NCBI RefSeq assembly: GCF_900188275.1
Contig: NZ_FZNY01000006.1
Coordinates: 347,661 to 411,660 of the forward strand
DNA from: Dokdonia pacifica
GTDB lineage: Bacteria; Bacteroidota; Bacteroidia; Flavobacteriales; Flavobacteriaceae
Length of the DNA: 64,000 bases
Reading direction: 5' to 3'
Shown here: positions 25,711-34,963 of the stretch, in pieces
How positions within the stretch are numbered: position 1 is the stretch's first letter
Layout: every line of letters starts with the position of its first letter
Program-made: the position numbers and the translations under genes
Notes under the pieces: generated by a model
Told to the model about the DNA's origin: nothing
The model's input: the letters and a program-made list of their open reading frames with translations, nothing else
Databases searched by the model: none

Positions 25711-26796
25711 ATGCTACTCACTATTGTTATTCCTAATAGAAATAGAAATCTTGATACAGTAAAACGTACCCTTGACTCTATTACAATTCAATTAAATAAT
25801 GAGATGAAAGTTGTAGTGATAGACTACGGTAGCGAATCTACATATCAGAAAGAGCTTCAAAATATTATACAACCTTTAGATGGCGTGACACTAGTTACGT
25901 GTCCCACCCAAGGGCAATTGTGGCAAAAAACAAGAGCAATTAATATTGCATTGAAACAATGTGATACACCTTACTTTATGGTGGCAGATATGGATATGTT
26001 ATTCCATCCTGATTTTGTGATAAAAATCCAACAATATGTACGTCCTGATGAGGTTCACTACTTTAAAGTTGGAATTCTTACCGAAGAAGAAAGTAAATTA
26101 GAAAAACCTTTTGAAGCTTATCAGGTGAAGTTTTACACCAATGAAGAGGCGACGGGAATGACATTATTTCCAACAGAAATTTTAAAAAAAGTAAATGGTT
26201 TTGATGAGTTTTATCATGGATGGGGCTCTGAAGATACTGATGTTCATGTGAGATTGCGTAACCAAGGCATTGCAGTATACTTCAATGAAGAAGAAACATT
26301 GCTTTTACATCAATGGCATCCTAAGTTTTATAGATCTAAAGATAGTACAGCGCCGTATCACCACAATTTAGAGCGTATTAATTATGAATATATATCGCTT
26401 TCGCGAAAGCATAAAAAAGTAGTAGCAAATGTAGGTAGAGCATGGGGTGTCTTTCCTGATAAGGACCTGTATGTAGCGCTTGAAAAGCCAGAAACTATTA
26501 TCAATTGTAACAGCACATTTGATGCAATTACGGCTTTTTGTTTTCAATTGTCAGAAGGTGTTTGGAAGGGTGTTATACAACTTATTGTACAACCACATCC
26601 AGACGAAAAGACACTAAAAACAAATGTGAAAAAAGCGCTTAAAAAGAGAACCCCTCTTTTTCTTTCTCTAGAAGAAGCCAATAGTAAACTCCTAGAAACA
26701 ATTATATTAAATCATCGCAATGTACCTTACTACTATTCTTTTGATAGAAAGAAACAGAGAATAACGTGTACAATTAACTTGTCATCTGTAGTATGA
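25711..26796 (+). CDS. Glycosyltransferase with galactosyltransferase-type (GT7-C-like) domain
   Basis: The product is 361 residues. The GT-A fold starts LTIVIPNRNRNLDTVKRTL, with a metal site in FMVADMDMLFHP. The GWGSEDTDVHVRLRNQG motif is characteristic of the beta-4-galactosyl/GalNAc-transferase C-terminal domain (Glyco_transf_7C), also found in bacterial chondroitin synthase. The C-terminal 120 residues are not assigned. A palindrome copy (26396-26410) encodes SLSRKH just after the catalytic domain. It overlaps the next gene by 4 bp. Confidence 0.8.
   Translation: MLLTIVIPNRNRNLDTVKRTLDSITIQLNNEMKVVVIDYGSESTYQKELQNIIQPLDGVTLVTCPTQGQLWQKTRAINIALKQCDTPYFMVADMDMLFHPDFVIKIQQYVRPDEVHYFKVGILTEEESKLEKPFEAYQVKFYTNEEATGMTLFPTEILKKVNGFDEFYHGWGSEDTDVHVRLRNQGIAVYFNEEETLLLHQWHPKFYRSKDSTAPYHHNLERINYEYISLSRKHKKVVANVGRAWGVFPDKDLYVALEKPETIINCNSTFDAITAFCFQLSEGVWKGVIQLIVQPHPDEKTLKTNVKKALKKRTPLFLSLEEANSKLLETIILNHRNVPYYYSFDRKKQRITCTINLSSVV
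26396..26410. repeat. Iterated palindrome, copy 4 (perfect 14-bp core)
   Basis: CGCTTTCGCGAAAGC; the 14-bp palindrome GCTTTCGCGAAAGC is 26397-26410. It is coding and read as Ser-Leu-Ser-Arg-Lys-His. Confidence 0.95.
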
Positions 26797-27905
26797 AAAT
26801 AGTAATGGTATCTATGAATTCTATACACTTTCGACGTTGGTCAGAACAGTTGAGAGATAGCAAACATGAGATACATTGGTTTGATGTAAATGGAGGTCCT
26901 GAAAATAAACAGTTAGATTTTGTAACACAACATGTAAATTGGAAGTACCGCCTTAAAAAAGGGCATTATTTTTTTAAAAAAGTAACGAGTAAACTTCCTT
27001 TTTTGAAGCCTATTTTTGAAAGAGATATTGAAAAAGTTTTTAGAAAAAAAATAAAAGAAATTCAACCAGATGTGGTACATAGCTTTGCATTATACGTTTC
27101 TTGTACTCCAATTCTTCAGGTAATGAAGCAATCAAAAATTCCTTGGATATATTCATCTTGGGGCAGTGATTTATTTTATTTTAAAGAGGTTCCTCGTTAT
27201 AGACGAGATATTGAAGCAGTATTACCAGAAATAGATTATTTGTTTACAGACTGTCTTCGAGATCAAGAATTAGCAAAATCACTAGGCTTCTCAGGAGAAT
27301 CACTAGGAGTTTTCCCAGGTGGAGGAGGTTTTCCTATAGAGAAATTAAAACAATACCATACACCTATTTCAGATCGAAAGATCATCCTTGTAAAAGGATA
27401 TCAAGGAAGGTCTGGAAGAGCTATTCCTGTATTAAAGGCACTCAAAACATTAGAAAGTAACCTAGTAAACTTTGAGATTGTAGTATTTGGTTGTAGTCCA
27501 GAGGTGATAGAATATAAAGATGAAAACAATTTAAAAGGAATATTTCACAAGAAGCTATCCCATGATGAGGTTTTAAAATTAATGGGAGCAGCATTAGTAT
27601 ATGTTGGGAATAGTAATTCTGATGGTATGCCTAATACGTTGTTAGAAGCTATGTGTTTAGGAGCTTTTCCTATACAATCAAACCCAGGAGGAGCTACAGC
27701 AGAAGTGATAACAGATGGCATAAATGGGTATTTAATTTCAGATTGTGAAGATGTAGATGAAATTAGTGATATCATACAGAGAACAATTAGCAATCTTGAA
27801 ATGATTGCTAAATCTTTCGAGATAAATCAAAACTTATGTAAACAGTGGGATAGAATGGAAATCCAACAAAAAGTAATGCAGTCTTATAGCAAGATTAGCG
27901 TATAA
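26793..27905 (+). CDS. Family 4 glycosyltransferase (GT-B)
   Basis: The 370-residue protein has N-terminal MVSMNSIHFRRWSEQLRDS and the acceptor-side WIYSSWGSDLFYFKEVPRY. Its C-terminal donor domain has VNFEIVVFGCSPEVIEY, VYVGNSNSDGMPNTLLEAMC and GAFPIQSNPGGATAEVI. The N-terminal 'HxxRW' opening resembles transferases of the PelF/TuaH-like GT4 group, but I cannot assign a sugar. Confidence 0.85.
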   Translation: MKIVMVSMNSIHFRRWSEQLRDSKHEIHWFDVNGGPENKQLDFVTQHVNWKYRLKKGHYFFKKVTSKLPFLKPIFERDIEKVFRKKIKEIQPDVVHSFALYVSCTPILQVMKQSKIPWIYSSWGSDLFYFKEVPRYRRDIEAVLPEIDYLFTDCLRDQELAKSLGFSGESLGVFPGGGGFPIEKLKQYHTPISDRKIILVKGYQGRSGRAIPVLKALKTLESNLVNFEIVVFGCSPEVIEYKDENNLKGIFHKKLSHDEVLKLMGAALVYVGNSNSDGMPNTLLEAMCLGAFPIQSNPGGATAEVITDGINGYLISDCEDVDEISDIIQRTISNLEMIAKSFEINQNLCKQWDRMEIQQKVMQSYSKISV

Positions 27906-27917
27906 AATATTTAAAAT

Positions 27918-28592
27918 ATGGCAACTAGTTTAAGACACAAAGTCTATACGATAAAACAAAAGCTCAAAAGAAGCTTAAAATCGACACAACCACATTATAA
28001 AACAGTTAAAGAATATTGGATACAGCGATTACCATTCAAAGAGGTCGGTGATAGGTTAGATCTTTTTAAAGCTGAATGTGAAGGAAAAGATATTATTCAT
28101 TTTGGATGTACAGATTGGCCTGTGTTTAATCCAGAAAATAACTTACATATGACTTTGTCTAAATACACAAAATCTATTGATGGTTTTGATATTGATGAAG
28201 AAGGCATAGAAAAGTTGCGTAAATATGTAGATCAAGATTATTTTTCTGATTTTAAAAGTATTCCAGCATCAAAAAAATATGATGTATGTCTAATTCCAGA
28301 AACTATTGAGCATGTTGACAATGTGCAGTTGTTTTTAAGCAATGTAGCTACTATTAATGCTTCAAAATTCTTAATTACAGCACCCAATTGTTTTTCTAAA
28401 AATCGTTTGGAAAACTATCATAAAGATGGAGATACATTTATAGAAGTAGTTCACCCAGATCATAATGCTTGGTATAGCCCGTATACATTAAAAAATGTAA
28501 TAGAAAAATACTCAGATTTAACTGTCACTAAAGTATATCTAATGAACAAAGGAGGAATGATATGTTGTGAGGCAAAAAAAATAAACAAATAG
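27918..28592 (+). CDS. SAM-dependent methyltransferase, class I
   Basis: The 224-residue protein has motif I in degenerate form (DIIHFGCTDWPVFNPEN), motif II acidic end IDGFDIDEEGIEKLRKY, and YDVCLIPETIEHVDNVQLFL with the E-x-IEHV pattern of the Methyltransf_11/23 group, followed by FLITAPNCFS. It probably methylates a sugar hydroxyl or a glycan terminus. If it caps the chain end, it would suit a Wzt with a C-terminal binding domain; that is inference. Confidence 0.75.
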   Translation: MATSLRHKVYTIKQKLKRSLKSTQPHYKTVKEYWIQRLPFKEVGDRLDLFKAECEGKDIIHFGCTDWPVFNPENNLHMTLSKYTKSIDGFDIDEEGIEKLRKYVDQDYFSDFKSIPASKKYDVCLIPETIEHVDNVQLFLSNVATINASKFLITAPNCFSKNRLENYHKDGDTFIEVVHPDHNAWYSPYTLKNVIEKYSDLTVTKVYLMNKGGMICCEAKKINK

Positions 28593-28603
28593 AAGACATT
28601 CTA

Positions 28604-29554
28604 ATGATCCATATATTTCTAGTAAAACCAATGCCATATACCCCTTTTGGAGGATTTAATCCAATAGATATTCCATACCTAGAGTCTAAAGGTATCTATG
28701 TAGTGAAGGATATAAAGCAAGCAGATGTGCTTGTGGGTGGTCATCGTAAATTTTTAAAACCCTATTTCAGAAAGTATTTAAACAAGAAAAAATATGTAAT
28801 TTGGACACAAGAACCTCGTTTTGATGTTTCATTTAAACCTGTTCGAAGAGAACTTTTTGGTTTGGTTTCTTGTCATATTATGAATTTGTATACAGAGGAT
28901 GTTTTTGTGAGTCCTCTGTCATTTCATGCACAATTAATACAACAAGAACTCGAAACACTTCCTGATGATTTTACATTGCCTAATAGAACAGTAGTAGGGC
29001 TGATGAGTTTTTTTAAAGGAGAAAAAACAGAAGCAGTGTATAAAAATGGAGAAGATATTGACTTGATTAAAACACGTACACAGATTGCATTAGCAGGGCA
29101 AGATGAAGATTCTTTTCACGTATATGGGAGAGGATGGCCAGAAGGTGTTTCTAGAGAAGATAGTAGGTCAGGAGATTGGGTAACCAGAAAAAAAGCCTTA
29201 CTGGAAGATTATTACTTTAACCTTTGTTTTGAAAATACATCTACAAAGAATTATGTGACCGAAAAAATATGGGATAGTATAGAAAATTACTGTCTACCTA
29301 TCTATTACGGAAAGCATAATGGTATCTACGAGTTGTTCCCTAAAGATAGTTTTATAGATTATAGTACATTTAATAATCCAAAAGAACTATTTTCATTTAT
29401 AGATGGATTGTCAAATAAAGAATATATAGATAGAATGAATAACTGTATAAAAGTATATCAATCTATACAATCTAAAGGAGAATCGTTTGCACATGGTGAA
29501 CGCCAAAAATCACTAGAAGCAATTGCAGATAAATTAAAAAACATAACCCGTTAA
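28604..29554 (+). CDS. GT10 fucosyltransferase-like protein
   Basis: The product is 316 residues. The GT10 donor-binding block is clear: YYFNLCFENTSTKNYVTEKI followed by WDSIENYCLPIYYG (about residues 203-236). The preceding part has KYVIWTQEPRFDVSF and VVGLMSFFKGEKTE. GT10 enzymes transfer L-fucose from GDP-Fuc in alpha-1,3 or alpha-1,4 linkage, and the Glu in FEN and the Tyr/Glu of YVTEK are conserved. No GDP-fucose genes (gmd, wcaG/fcl) lie in the window, so the donor would come from elsewhere in the genome, or this member uses another GDP-sugar. Confidence 0.82.
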   Translation: MIHIFLVKPMPYTPFGGFNPIDIPYLESKGIYVVKDIKQADVLVGGHRKFLKPYFRKYLNKKKYVIWTQEPRFDVSFKPVRRELFGLVSCHIMNLYTEDVFVSPLSFHAQLIQQELETLPDDFTLPNRTVVGLMSFFKGEKTEAVYKNGEDIDLIKTRTQIALAGQDEDSFHVYGRGWPEGVSREDSRSGDWVTRKKALLEDYYFNLCFENTSTKNYVTEKIWDSIENYCLPIYYGKHNGIYELFPKDSFIDYSTFNNPKELFSFIDGLSNKEYIDRMNNCIKVYQSIQSKGESFAHGERQKSLEAIADKLKNITR

Positions 29555-29557
29555 TCT

Positions 29558-30355
29558 ATGCTTAACTCTATAAAGAGATATATAAAGATGATATTACGTT
29601 CTAATGGGCTTTATGTTGAAAAAAGCACTTCAAAGAATGCCGTATTATCTTTAATAAAATCTCTTTATCCTATAGCAATAGATAAAGACCTTATTCGTTT
29701 AGGGCCAGAGTATGATGGAGGATATTTAGTGCCTGATGATTTAGAAAATATCAAAGCATGTTTCTCTCCTGGGGTAGGTAGAATGAGTAATTTTGAATTC
29801 TCTTGTTTAGAATATGGGATGCAACTTTTTTTGGCTGATAAATCTGTAGACGGTCCAGGCATAGAAAACAAACAACTTAACTTTTTAAAAAAATATGTAG
29901 GCCCTATAAATAATGATGATTACACTACACTTGATGATTGGGTAGCATCTTCTATGGGTAATGATCCCGGAGACCTCATGTTACAAATGGATATAGAAGG
30001 CTTTGAGTATTTCACCATATTAAATGCCTCAGAACAACTCTTAAAACGTTTTAGAGTTATAGTGATAGAATTTCATAACCTACATAAATTGTGGAATAAA
30101 GAATTCTATTTAACGGCTAGTCTTGTTTTTCAAAAAATACTGCAAAACCATTATTGTATCCATATACACCCTAATAACATTTCGCCTCTGTATGTTCAAA
30201 ATGGAGTTGAAATTCCTAGTGTAGCAGAATTTACTTTTATTAGAAAAGATAGATCTGAAAATAAAGGATTTAGAACAGATTTCCCTCATCAATTAGATAG
30301 AGATAATACTCCTAATAGTCCTGTTGTTTTACCTAAAATATGGTATAAGGCATAA
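29558..30355 (+). CDS. FkbM family methyltransferase
   Basis: The 265-residue protein has RLGPEYDGGYLVPDDLENIK and CFSPGVGRMSNFEFSCLEYG at the SAM site, TTLDDWV, and the FkbM hallmark LMLQMDIEGFEYFTIL followed by FRVIVIEFHNL. The family makes O-methyl ethers, often on sugars or lipids. It starts 3 bp after the GT10 gene, so the two are probably translated together, and methylation of the sugar placed by that transferase is a reasonable guess. Confidence 0.85.
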   Translation: MLNSIKRYIKMILRSNGLYVEKSTSKNAVLSLIKSLYPIAIDKDLIRLGPEYDGGYLVPDDLENIKACFSPGVGRMSNFEFSCLEYGMQLFLADKSVDGPGIENKQLNFLKKYVGPINNDDYTTLDDWVASSMGNDPGDLMLQMDIEGFEYFTILNASEQLLKRFRVIVIEFHNLHKLWNKEFYLTASLVFQKILQNHYCIHIHPNNISPLYVQNGVEIPSVAEFTFIRKDRSENKGFRTDFPHQLDRDNTPNSPVVLPKIWYKA

Positions 30356-30376
30356 TACAAATAATTCAAATATAAT

Positions 30377-31384
30377 ATGAGTGTTTTTATCATAGCAGAA
30401 ATAGCGCAAGCGCACAACGGAAGTATCCAAAAAGTATACGATTATATTACTGCTTTAGCAGGAACAGGAATAGATGCTATTAAGTTTCAAACTCATATAG
30501 CTGAAGCAGAGAGTAGTATTCATGAGCCCTTTAGGGTAAAGTTTTCAGATCAAGATGCTACCCGTTTTGATTATTGGAAACGTATGGAATTTTCCAAAGA
30601 ACAATGGGTGGAAATAAAGAATCGTTGTGATCAAGCTGGATTAGAATTTATGTCTTCTCCATTTAGTAATGCAGCGGTAGATTTGCTAGAAGAAATAGGA
30701 ATACAGCGATATAAAATAGGCTCTGGAGAAGTCAATAATTTTCTGTTATTAGAGAAAATTGCAGCCACAGGAAAACCTGTGATTGTATCTTCAGGGATGA
30801 GTTCTTTTCAAGAACTGGATGAGACAGTTGCATTTTTAAAAGATAAAAATGTAGACTTTTCTATCTTACAATGTACCACCAGTTACCCTACTGCTCCAGA
30901 TCAATATGGATTGAATGTAATTCAAGAGTTAAAAGATAAATATCAAGTGGTAATAGGATATTCAGATCACTCAGCAGATATAGGAACCTGTATTGCCGCA
31001 ACGGCATTGGGGGCTGAGATTTTAGAATTTCATGCCGTTTTTAATCATACTGATTTTGGACCCGATGCGACATCTTCTATAGAGATCAAAGATATTCCAG
31101 TAATGACAAAGAGTGTTAGGAATATTGCGCTTTCGCGAAAGCATCTCATTGATAAATCAAACAATAGCCAATTTGCCGAATTAAAACGTATTTTTGAAAA
31201 ATCTTTATCGGTAAATAAAACATTGCCGAAGGGACATATACTCACTTTTGATGATTTAGAAGCAAAAAAACCAAAAGGATATGGTATAGATGCTTCTCAA
31301 TTTGAAACCGTAATTGGAAAATCAATCACAAAAGCATTACAAAAGTGGGACTTTCTAACCGAATCTGATATTGAACATGAGTAA
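30377..31384 (+). CDS. neuB: Nonulosonic (sialic-type) acid synthase
   Basis: The product is 335 residues: a TIM-barrel NeuB domain (IAEIAQAHNGS near the N-terminus, IDAIKFQTHIAE, FMSSPFSNAAVDLL, RYKIGSGEVNNFLL, LQCTTSYPTAPDQYGL, IGYSDHSADIG) and a C-terminal SAF/antifreeze domain (KSLSVNKTLPKGHILTFDDL). It condenses phosphoenolpyruvate with ManNAc (Neu5Ac) or with a 6-deoxy-2,4-diacetamido sugar (legionaminic or pseudaminic type). Gene order neuB-neuC-neuA fits Neu5Ac or legionaminic acid; sequence by eye does not separate them. The barrel carries a palindrome copy (31128-31142), read as ALSRKH. Confidence 0.88.
   Translation: MSVFIIAEIAQAHNGSIQKVYDYITALAGTGIDAIKFQTHIAEAESSIHEPFRVKFSDQDATRFDYWKRMEFSKEQWVEIKNRCDQAGLEFMSSPFSNAAVDLLEEIGIQRYKIGSGEVNNFLLLEKIAATGKPVIVSSGMSSFQELDETVAFLKDKNVDFSILQCTTSYPTAPDQYGLNVIQELKDKYQVVIGYSDHSADIGTCIAATALGAEILEFHAVFNHTDFGPDATSSIEIKDIPVMTKSVRNIALSRKHLIDKSNNSQFAELKRIFEKSLSVNKTLPKGHILTFDDLEAKKPKGYGIDASQFETVIGKSITKALQKWDFLTESDIEHE
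31128..31142. repeat. Iterated palindrome, copy 5 (perfect 14-bp core)
   Basis: CGCTTTCGCGAAAGC; the 14-bp palindrome is 31129-31142. It is coding in neuB and read as Ala-Leu-Ser-Arg-Lys-His. Confidence 0.95.
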
Positions 31385-32534
31385 CCGAAAAGTATGCGTG
31401 GTTGTAACAGCAAGACCTTCGTATAGTAGAATTAAAACTGCCTTACAAGCCATCAAAAAACATCCTAATTTAGAATTACAACTTGTGATTGCAGGTTCAG
31501 CCTTATTAGGACGCTATGGTAATGCGGTAGATTATATAGAACAAGACGGATTTGAAATAGCAGAGAAGGTATTTATGGTACTGGAAGGAGAGAATAAAAC
31601 GGCTATGGCAAAGACGACTGGATTAGGTGTTATGGAGCTCGCAACTGTATTTTACAAATTACAACCCGATATGGTTGTTACCATTGCAGATCGTTTTGAA
31701 ACCATCGCAACTTCTATTGCTGCTGCCTATCAAAATATCCCTTTAGTACATATTCAAGGAGGTGAGGTCACAGGAAATATTGACGAAAAAGTACGTCATG
31801 CCAATACCAAACTAGCAGATATTCATCTCGTAGCTAGTGAAAGTGCAAAAGCACGTGTTCTCAAATTGGGAGAACAAGAAAAAATGGTCTACAATACGGG
31901 TTGTCCATCTATAGATATAGCTAGAGATGTAAAAGAAAATCCGGCACTTACATTTGATCCTTCTCAAAAATATGGAGGTGTAGGAGCAACCATTGCAAAA
32001 GATGCAGAATACCTGGTAGTGATGCAACATCCAGTAACTACAGAGTATGGTCAGGCCAAAAAAGATGTAATGACTACCCTTGAGGTTGTGCATGAATTGG
32101 GAATTCCAACCTACTGGTTTTGGCCTAATGTAGATGCAGGATCTGATGGAACGAGTAACGGAATCAGAAGTTTTCGCGAAAGCGTAAACCCTAAGAATAT
32201 ACGTTTCTTTAAAAATATGGAACCTAATGATTTTTTAAGGCTTCTTGTAAACTCAAAATGTCTCATAGGAAATAGTAGTGTTGGGATTCGAGAATGTGCA
32301 TATCTAGGAGTACCTGTTGTAAATATAGGAACACGCCAGCATGGACGAGATAGAGGTGATAATGTTATTGATGTAGATTATACCAAAGATGCCATTAGAG
32401 ATGCCATTCAGCAACAAATAACGGCGCCTAGTAAAACGTCATCACCTATCTATGGAGATGGAGAAGCAGGAGAGAAAATAGCCGATATATTAGCAACCTG
32501 CCCATTGTCTTATCATAAAACTATTACATATTAA
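31377..32534 (+). CDS. neuC: UDP-GlcNAc 2-epimerase, hydrolysing (NeuC-like)
   Basis: The 385-residue GT-B-fold enzyme starts VCVVVTARPSYSRIKTAL. It has the TIADRFETIATSIAAAYQN block, VHIQGGEVTGNIDEKVRHA, VMQHPVTTEYGQ, and the C-terminal CLIGNSSVGIRECAYLGVPV. NeuC releases ManNAc and UDP from UDP-GlcNAc; LegG is the homologue acting on a diacetamido-trideoxy sugar nucleotide. No bacillosamine-pathway dehydratase (PglF type) is in the window, which leans towards ManNAc. ATG 31377 overlaps neuB by 8 bp. Confidence 0.85.
   Translation: MSNRKVCVVVTARPSYSRIKTALQAIKKHPNLELQLVIAGSALLGRYGNAVDYIEQDGFEIAEKVFMVLEGENKTAMAKTTGLGVMELATVFYKLQPDMVVTIADRFETIATSIAAAYQNIPLVHIQGGEVTGNIDEKVRHANTKLADIHLVASESAKARVLKLGEQEKMVYNTGCPSIDIARDVKENPALTFDPSQKYGGVGATIAKDAEYLVVMQHPVTTEYGQAKKDVMTTLEVVHELGIPTYWFWPNVDAGSDGTSNGIRSFRESVNPKNIRFFKNMEPNDFLRLLVNSKCLIGNSSVGIRECAYLGVPVVNIGTRQHGRDRGDNVIDVDYTKDAIRDAIQQQITAPSKTSSPIYGDGEAGEKIADILATCPLSYHKTITY
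32172..32184. repeat. Iterated palindrome, partial copy (TTTCGCGAAA core)
   Basis: TTTCGCGAAAGCG preceded by T and G, so the left arm is incomplete. It is coding in neuC and read as Ser-Phe-Arg-Glu-Ser. Confidence 0.85.
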
Positions 32535-33232
32535 TGAAAGTGCTAGGGCTTATACCTGCTCGAGGCGGAAGTAAAGGAATTCCTGGTAAAAATAAAAAAA
32601 TGCTAGGAGGAAAACCTTTGTTGCAATATACTGTAGAAGCAGGGTTAAAAGCATCTCAATTAGACACACTTATTTTTTCTTCTGAAGATGAAGAATTAAT
32701 GGCTCTTGCTAGAGATTTGGGGGTGTCCGTTCCTTTTGCTAGACCACAAGAATTAGCCGAAGATACCTCAGGGTCATTGGGTGTGGTTCAACATGCATTG
32801 CGATATATGCAAACGCAAGGAAAAGCGTATGATGCTGTATGTTTATTGCAGGTAACAAATCCTTTTCGAAGCGCAGGTATGATAGATGAAGCTGTTTCCG
32901 CTTTCGCGAAAGCAAACACAGATTCATTAGTCTCTGTATTAAAAGTTCCTCATGAATATAACCCACACTGGGTGTTTGAAGCCACAGAAGATGGAAAATT
33001 GAATATTGCCACTGGTGAAAAAGAAATCATCAAGAGACGACAGGATTTGCCAGATGCATATATACGTGATGGTGCTATTTATATCACAAAAAGTGAAGTA
33101 CTACTAGAACAAAATTCTTTATATGGCTCTAGTATTAGTTATATAGAATCTGATCCTGAATGGCATGTGAATATTGATACCATGGAGGATTGGAAACTAG
33201 CCGAAGAACTTGTAAAAAAGTTTCAAGACTAA
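32534..33232 (+). CDS. neuA: Acylneuraminate cytidylyltransferase (CMP-sugar synthetase)
   Basis: The 232-residue protein has the CMP-NeuA signature LIPARGGSKGIPGKNKKML near the start, TLIFSSEDEELMALA, LLQVTNPFRSAGMIDEA, RRQDLPDAYIRDGAIYITK and the C-terminal WHVNIDTMEDWKLAEEL. It activates the NeuB product as a CMP-sugar for transfer. It starts on the last base of neuC and shares a base with the asnB-like start, so all three are tightly coupled. A palindrome copy (32899-32913) encodes SAFAKAN in an outer helix. Confidence 0.88.
   Translation: MKVLGLIPARGGSKGIPGKNKKMLGGKPLLQYTVEAGLKASQLDTLIFSSEDEELMALARDLGVSVPFARPQELAEDTSGSLGVVQHALRYMQTQGKAYDAVCLLQVTNPFRSAGMIDEAVSAFAKANTDSLVSVLKVPHEYNPHWVFEATEDGKLNIATGEKEIIKRRQDLPDAYIRDGAIYITKSEVLLEQNSLYGSSISYIESDPEWHVNIDTMEDWKLAEELVKKFQD
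32899..32913. repeat. Iterated palindrome, copy 6 (perfect 14-bp core)
   Basis: CGCTTTCGCGAAAGC; coding in neuA and read as Ser-Ala-Phe-Ala-Lys-Ala, the same phase as in uup and the GT2 gene at 19176. Confidence 0.95.
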
Positions 33233-34926
33233 TGTGTGGAATTGCAGGAATCATAGGAAATGGTGTTTCTCAAACACAACTAGATGTAATGCTACGAGCA
33301 CAAACACATCGGGGTCCTGATGACACTGGAAGGTACATAAACGATAGCGTTGCATTAGGACATAATAGATTGGCTATTATTGATTTATCTCCAGAAGCTA
33401 ATCAGCCTTTTTTATCTCATGACGAAAGATACATTCTTGTTTTTAATGGAGAAATCTATAATTATATAGAACTTAAAAAAGAGTTAGAAAATTCATTTTC
33501 TTTTAAAACAACTTCAGATACAGAAGTATTAGTAGCAGCATATCAAAAATGGGGCGAAGCGTGTGTATCCAAACTTAATGGAATGTTTGCCTTTGCGATT
33601 TGGGATACGAAAGAACAATATCTTTTTGCAGCTAGAGATCGCTTTGGTGTAAAGCCGTTGTATTATACAATGATGAATGATACTTTTTATTTTTCTTCAG
33701 AAATAAAAAGTTTATTTGCAGCAGGAATCCCTAAACTTCCTAATGAATCTGTATGGGCAAGTTATTTTGCTTATGGAAGTTATGGATTGCCTGATGAGAC
33801 ATTTTGGGAAGGCATACAGCAATTGCCAGGGGGTCATTTTTTAAAACTAAAGAATACATTACCTGAAATATCCAAATGGTATCATTTTGAAGAAGAAGTA
33901 AAGAAATACAAAACAGCACTTTCTTTTGAAGAAGTCAAGTCGCAGTATTTACAATTGCTAGATAATAGTATTCAACTTCGTTTTAGAGCAGATGTGCCTA
34001 TAGGATTTAATGTGAGTGGTGGGTTAGATAGTTCGGCATTATTAGCTTTGGTAAATCGATTAGAAGGAGGAGAAAATATAGAAGCCTTTACATTTTATAC
34101 AGGAGATGATCGGTATGATGAACTTCCCTGGGTAGAGGGGCTTATTTCACATACCAATAATCCATTAACCAAAGTTAAACTGGAGGTTGATGATCTTGCA
34201 TCTCTAGCTGAAAGTATGGCTTCTCATCAGGATGAACCTTATGGCGGTGTTCCTACTGTAGCCTATGGAGAGCTTTTTAAAGAAGCACGTTCAAAAGGAG
34301 TGAAGGTGTTATTAGATGGGCAAGGAATGGATGAACAGTGGGCAGGGTATGATTATTATACGAAGAATTCTAATAGTGTGATTCAGGGAGTGACAAAATC
34401 TCCTTTTAGAACTTCTGTGCTGTCTGAGGACTTTTTCGCGAAAGCAAAAAAACCAATATATCCAACACCATTTGATGATCGTATATTAAACCTACAGTAC
34501 AGAGATTTGTTTTATACAAAGATTCCAAGAGCATTGCGTTTTAATGATCGTGTGTCTATGCAATCTAGTACAGAATTAAGAGAGCCTTTTCTAGATTATA
34601 GGTTGGTTGAGTTTGCATTTTCACAACCACTAGCTTATAAAATTCATGAGGGTATTCAGAAATATGTATTGCGATCTATTGTATCAGAATACTTATCTGA
34701 TACGATCACCTATGCACCTAAACGCCCTTTACAGACGCCTCAACGTGAATGGCTAGCAGAAGATTTGAAAGAATGGGTGTCTGATACAATAATATCCCTT
34801 AAAGATCACTCGTGGTTTGATTATGAGAAGTTACATAAAGAGTGGACTATGTATATAAATGGAGATCAGGATAGTAGTTTTCATATTTGGCAATGGATCA
34901 ATGCTAGCTTATTACTATCTTTGTAA
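33232..34926 (+). CDS. asnB: Asparagine synthase-like glutamine amidotransferase
   Basis: The product is 564 residues with an N-terminal Ntn glutaminase domain starting MCGIAG, so Cys2 becomes the nucleophile, followed by RGPDDTGRY, HNRLAIIDLS and FNGEIYNYIEL. The C-terminal synthetase has the PP-loop FNVSGGLDSSALLAL and the LDGQGMDEQWAGYD region. ATG 33232 is certain because the Cys must follow Met; an upstream in-frame ATG at 33190 is excluded. In glycan loci such proteins (WbpS/VioB-type neighbours) are thought to amidate uronic acids or other sugar carboxylates. Its position directly after neuA suggests a carboxylate of this glycan as substrate, though housekeeping asparagine synthesis is possible. 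Confidence 0.85.
   Translation: MCGIAGIIGNGVSQTQLDVMLRAQTHRGPDDTGRYINDSVALGHNRLAIIDLSPEANQPFLSHDERYILVFNGEIYNYIELKKELENSFSFKTTSDTEVLVAAYQKWGEACVSKLNGMFAFAIWDTKEQYLFAARDRFGVKPLYYTMMNDTFYFSSEIKSLFAAGIPKLPNESVWASYFAYGSYGLPDETFWEGIQQLPGGHFLKLKNTLPEISKWYHFEEEVKKYKTALSFEEVKSQYLQLLDNSIQLRFRADVPIGFNVSGGLDSSALLALVNRLEGGENIEAFTFYTGDDRYDELPWVEGLISHTNNPLTKVKLEVDDLASLAESMASHQDEPYGGVPTVAYGELFKEARSKGVKVLLDGQGMDEQWAGYDYYTKNSNSVIQGVTKSPFRTSVLSEDFFAKAKKPIYPTPFDDRILNLQYRDLFYTKIPRALRFNDRVSMQSSTELREPFLDYRLVEFAFSQPLAYKIHEGIQKYVLRSIVSEYLSDTITYAPKRPLQTPQREWLAEDLKEWVSDTIISLKDHSWFDYEKLHKEWTMYINGDQDSSFHIWQWINASLLLSL
34434..34445. repeat. Iterated palindrome, partial copy
   Basis: TTTCGCGAAAGC with the left arm broken (preceded by TT). 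It is coding in the asnB-like gene and read as Phe-Phe-Ala-Lys-Ala. Confidence 0.85.
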
Positions 34927-34963
34927 GAAAATTAATACCCCAAATCAAAATTCATCCCCCCAT

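Noticed and set aside
33190..33231. Upstream ATG extension of the AsnB-like gene
   Set aside because: The Ntn glutaminase needs Cys directly after the initiator Met, which fixes the start at 33232.
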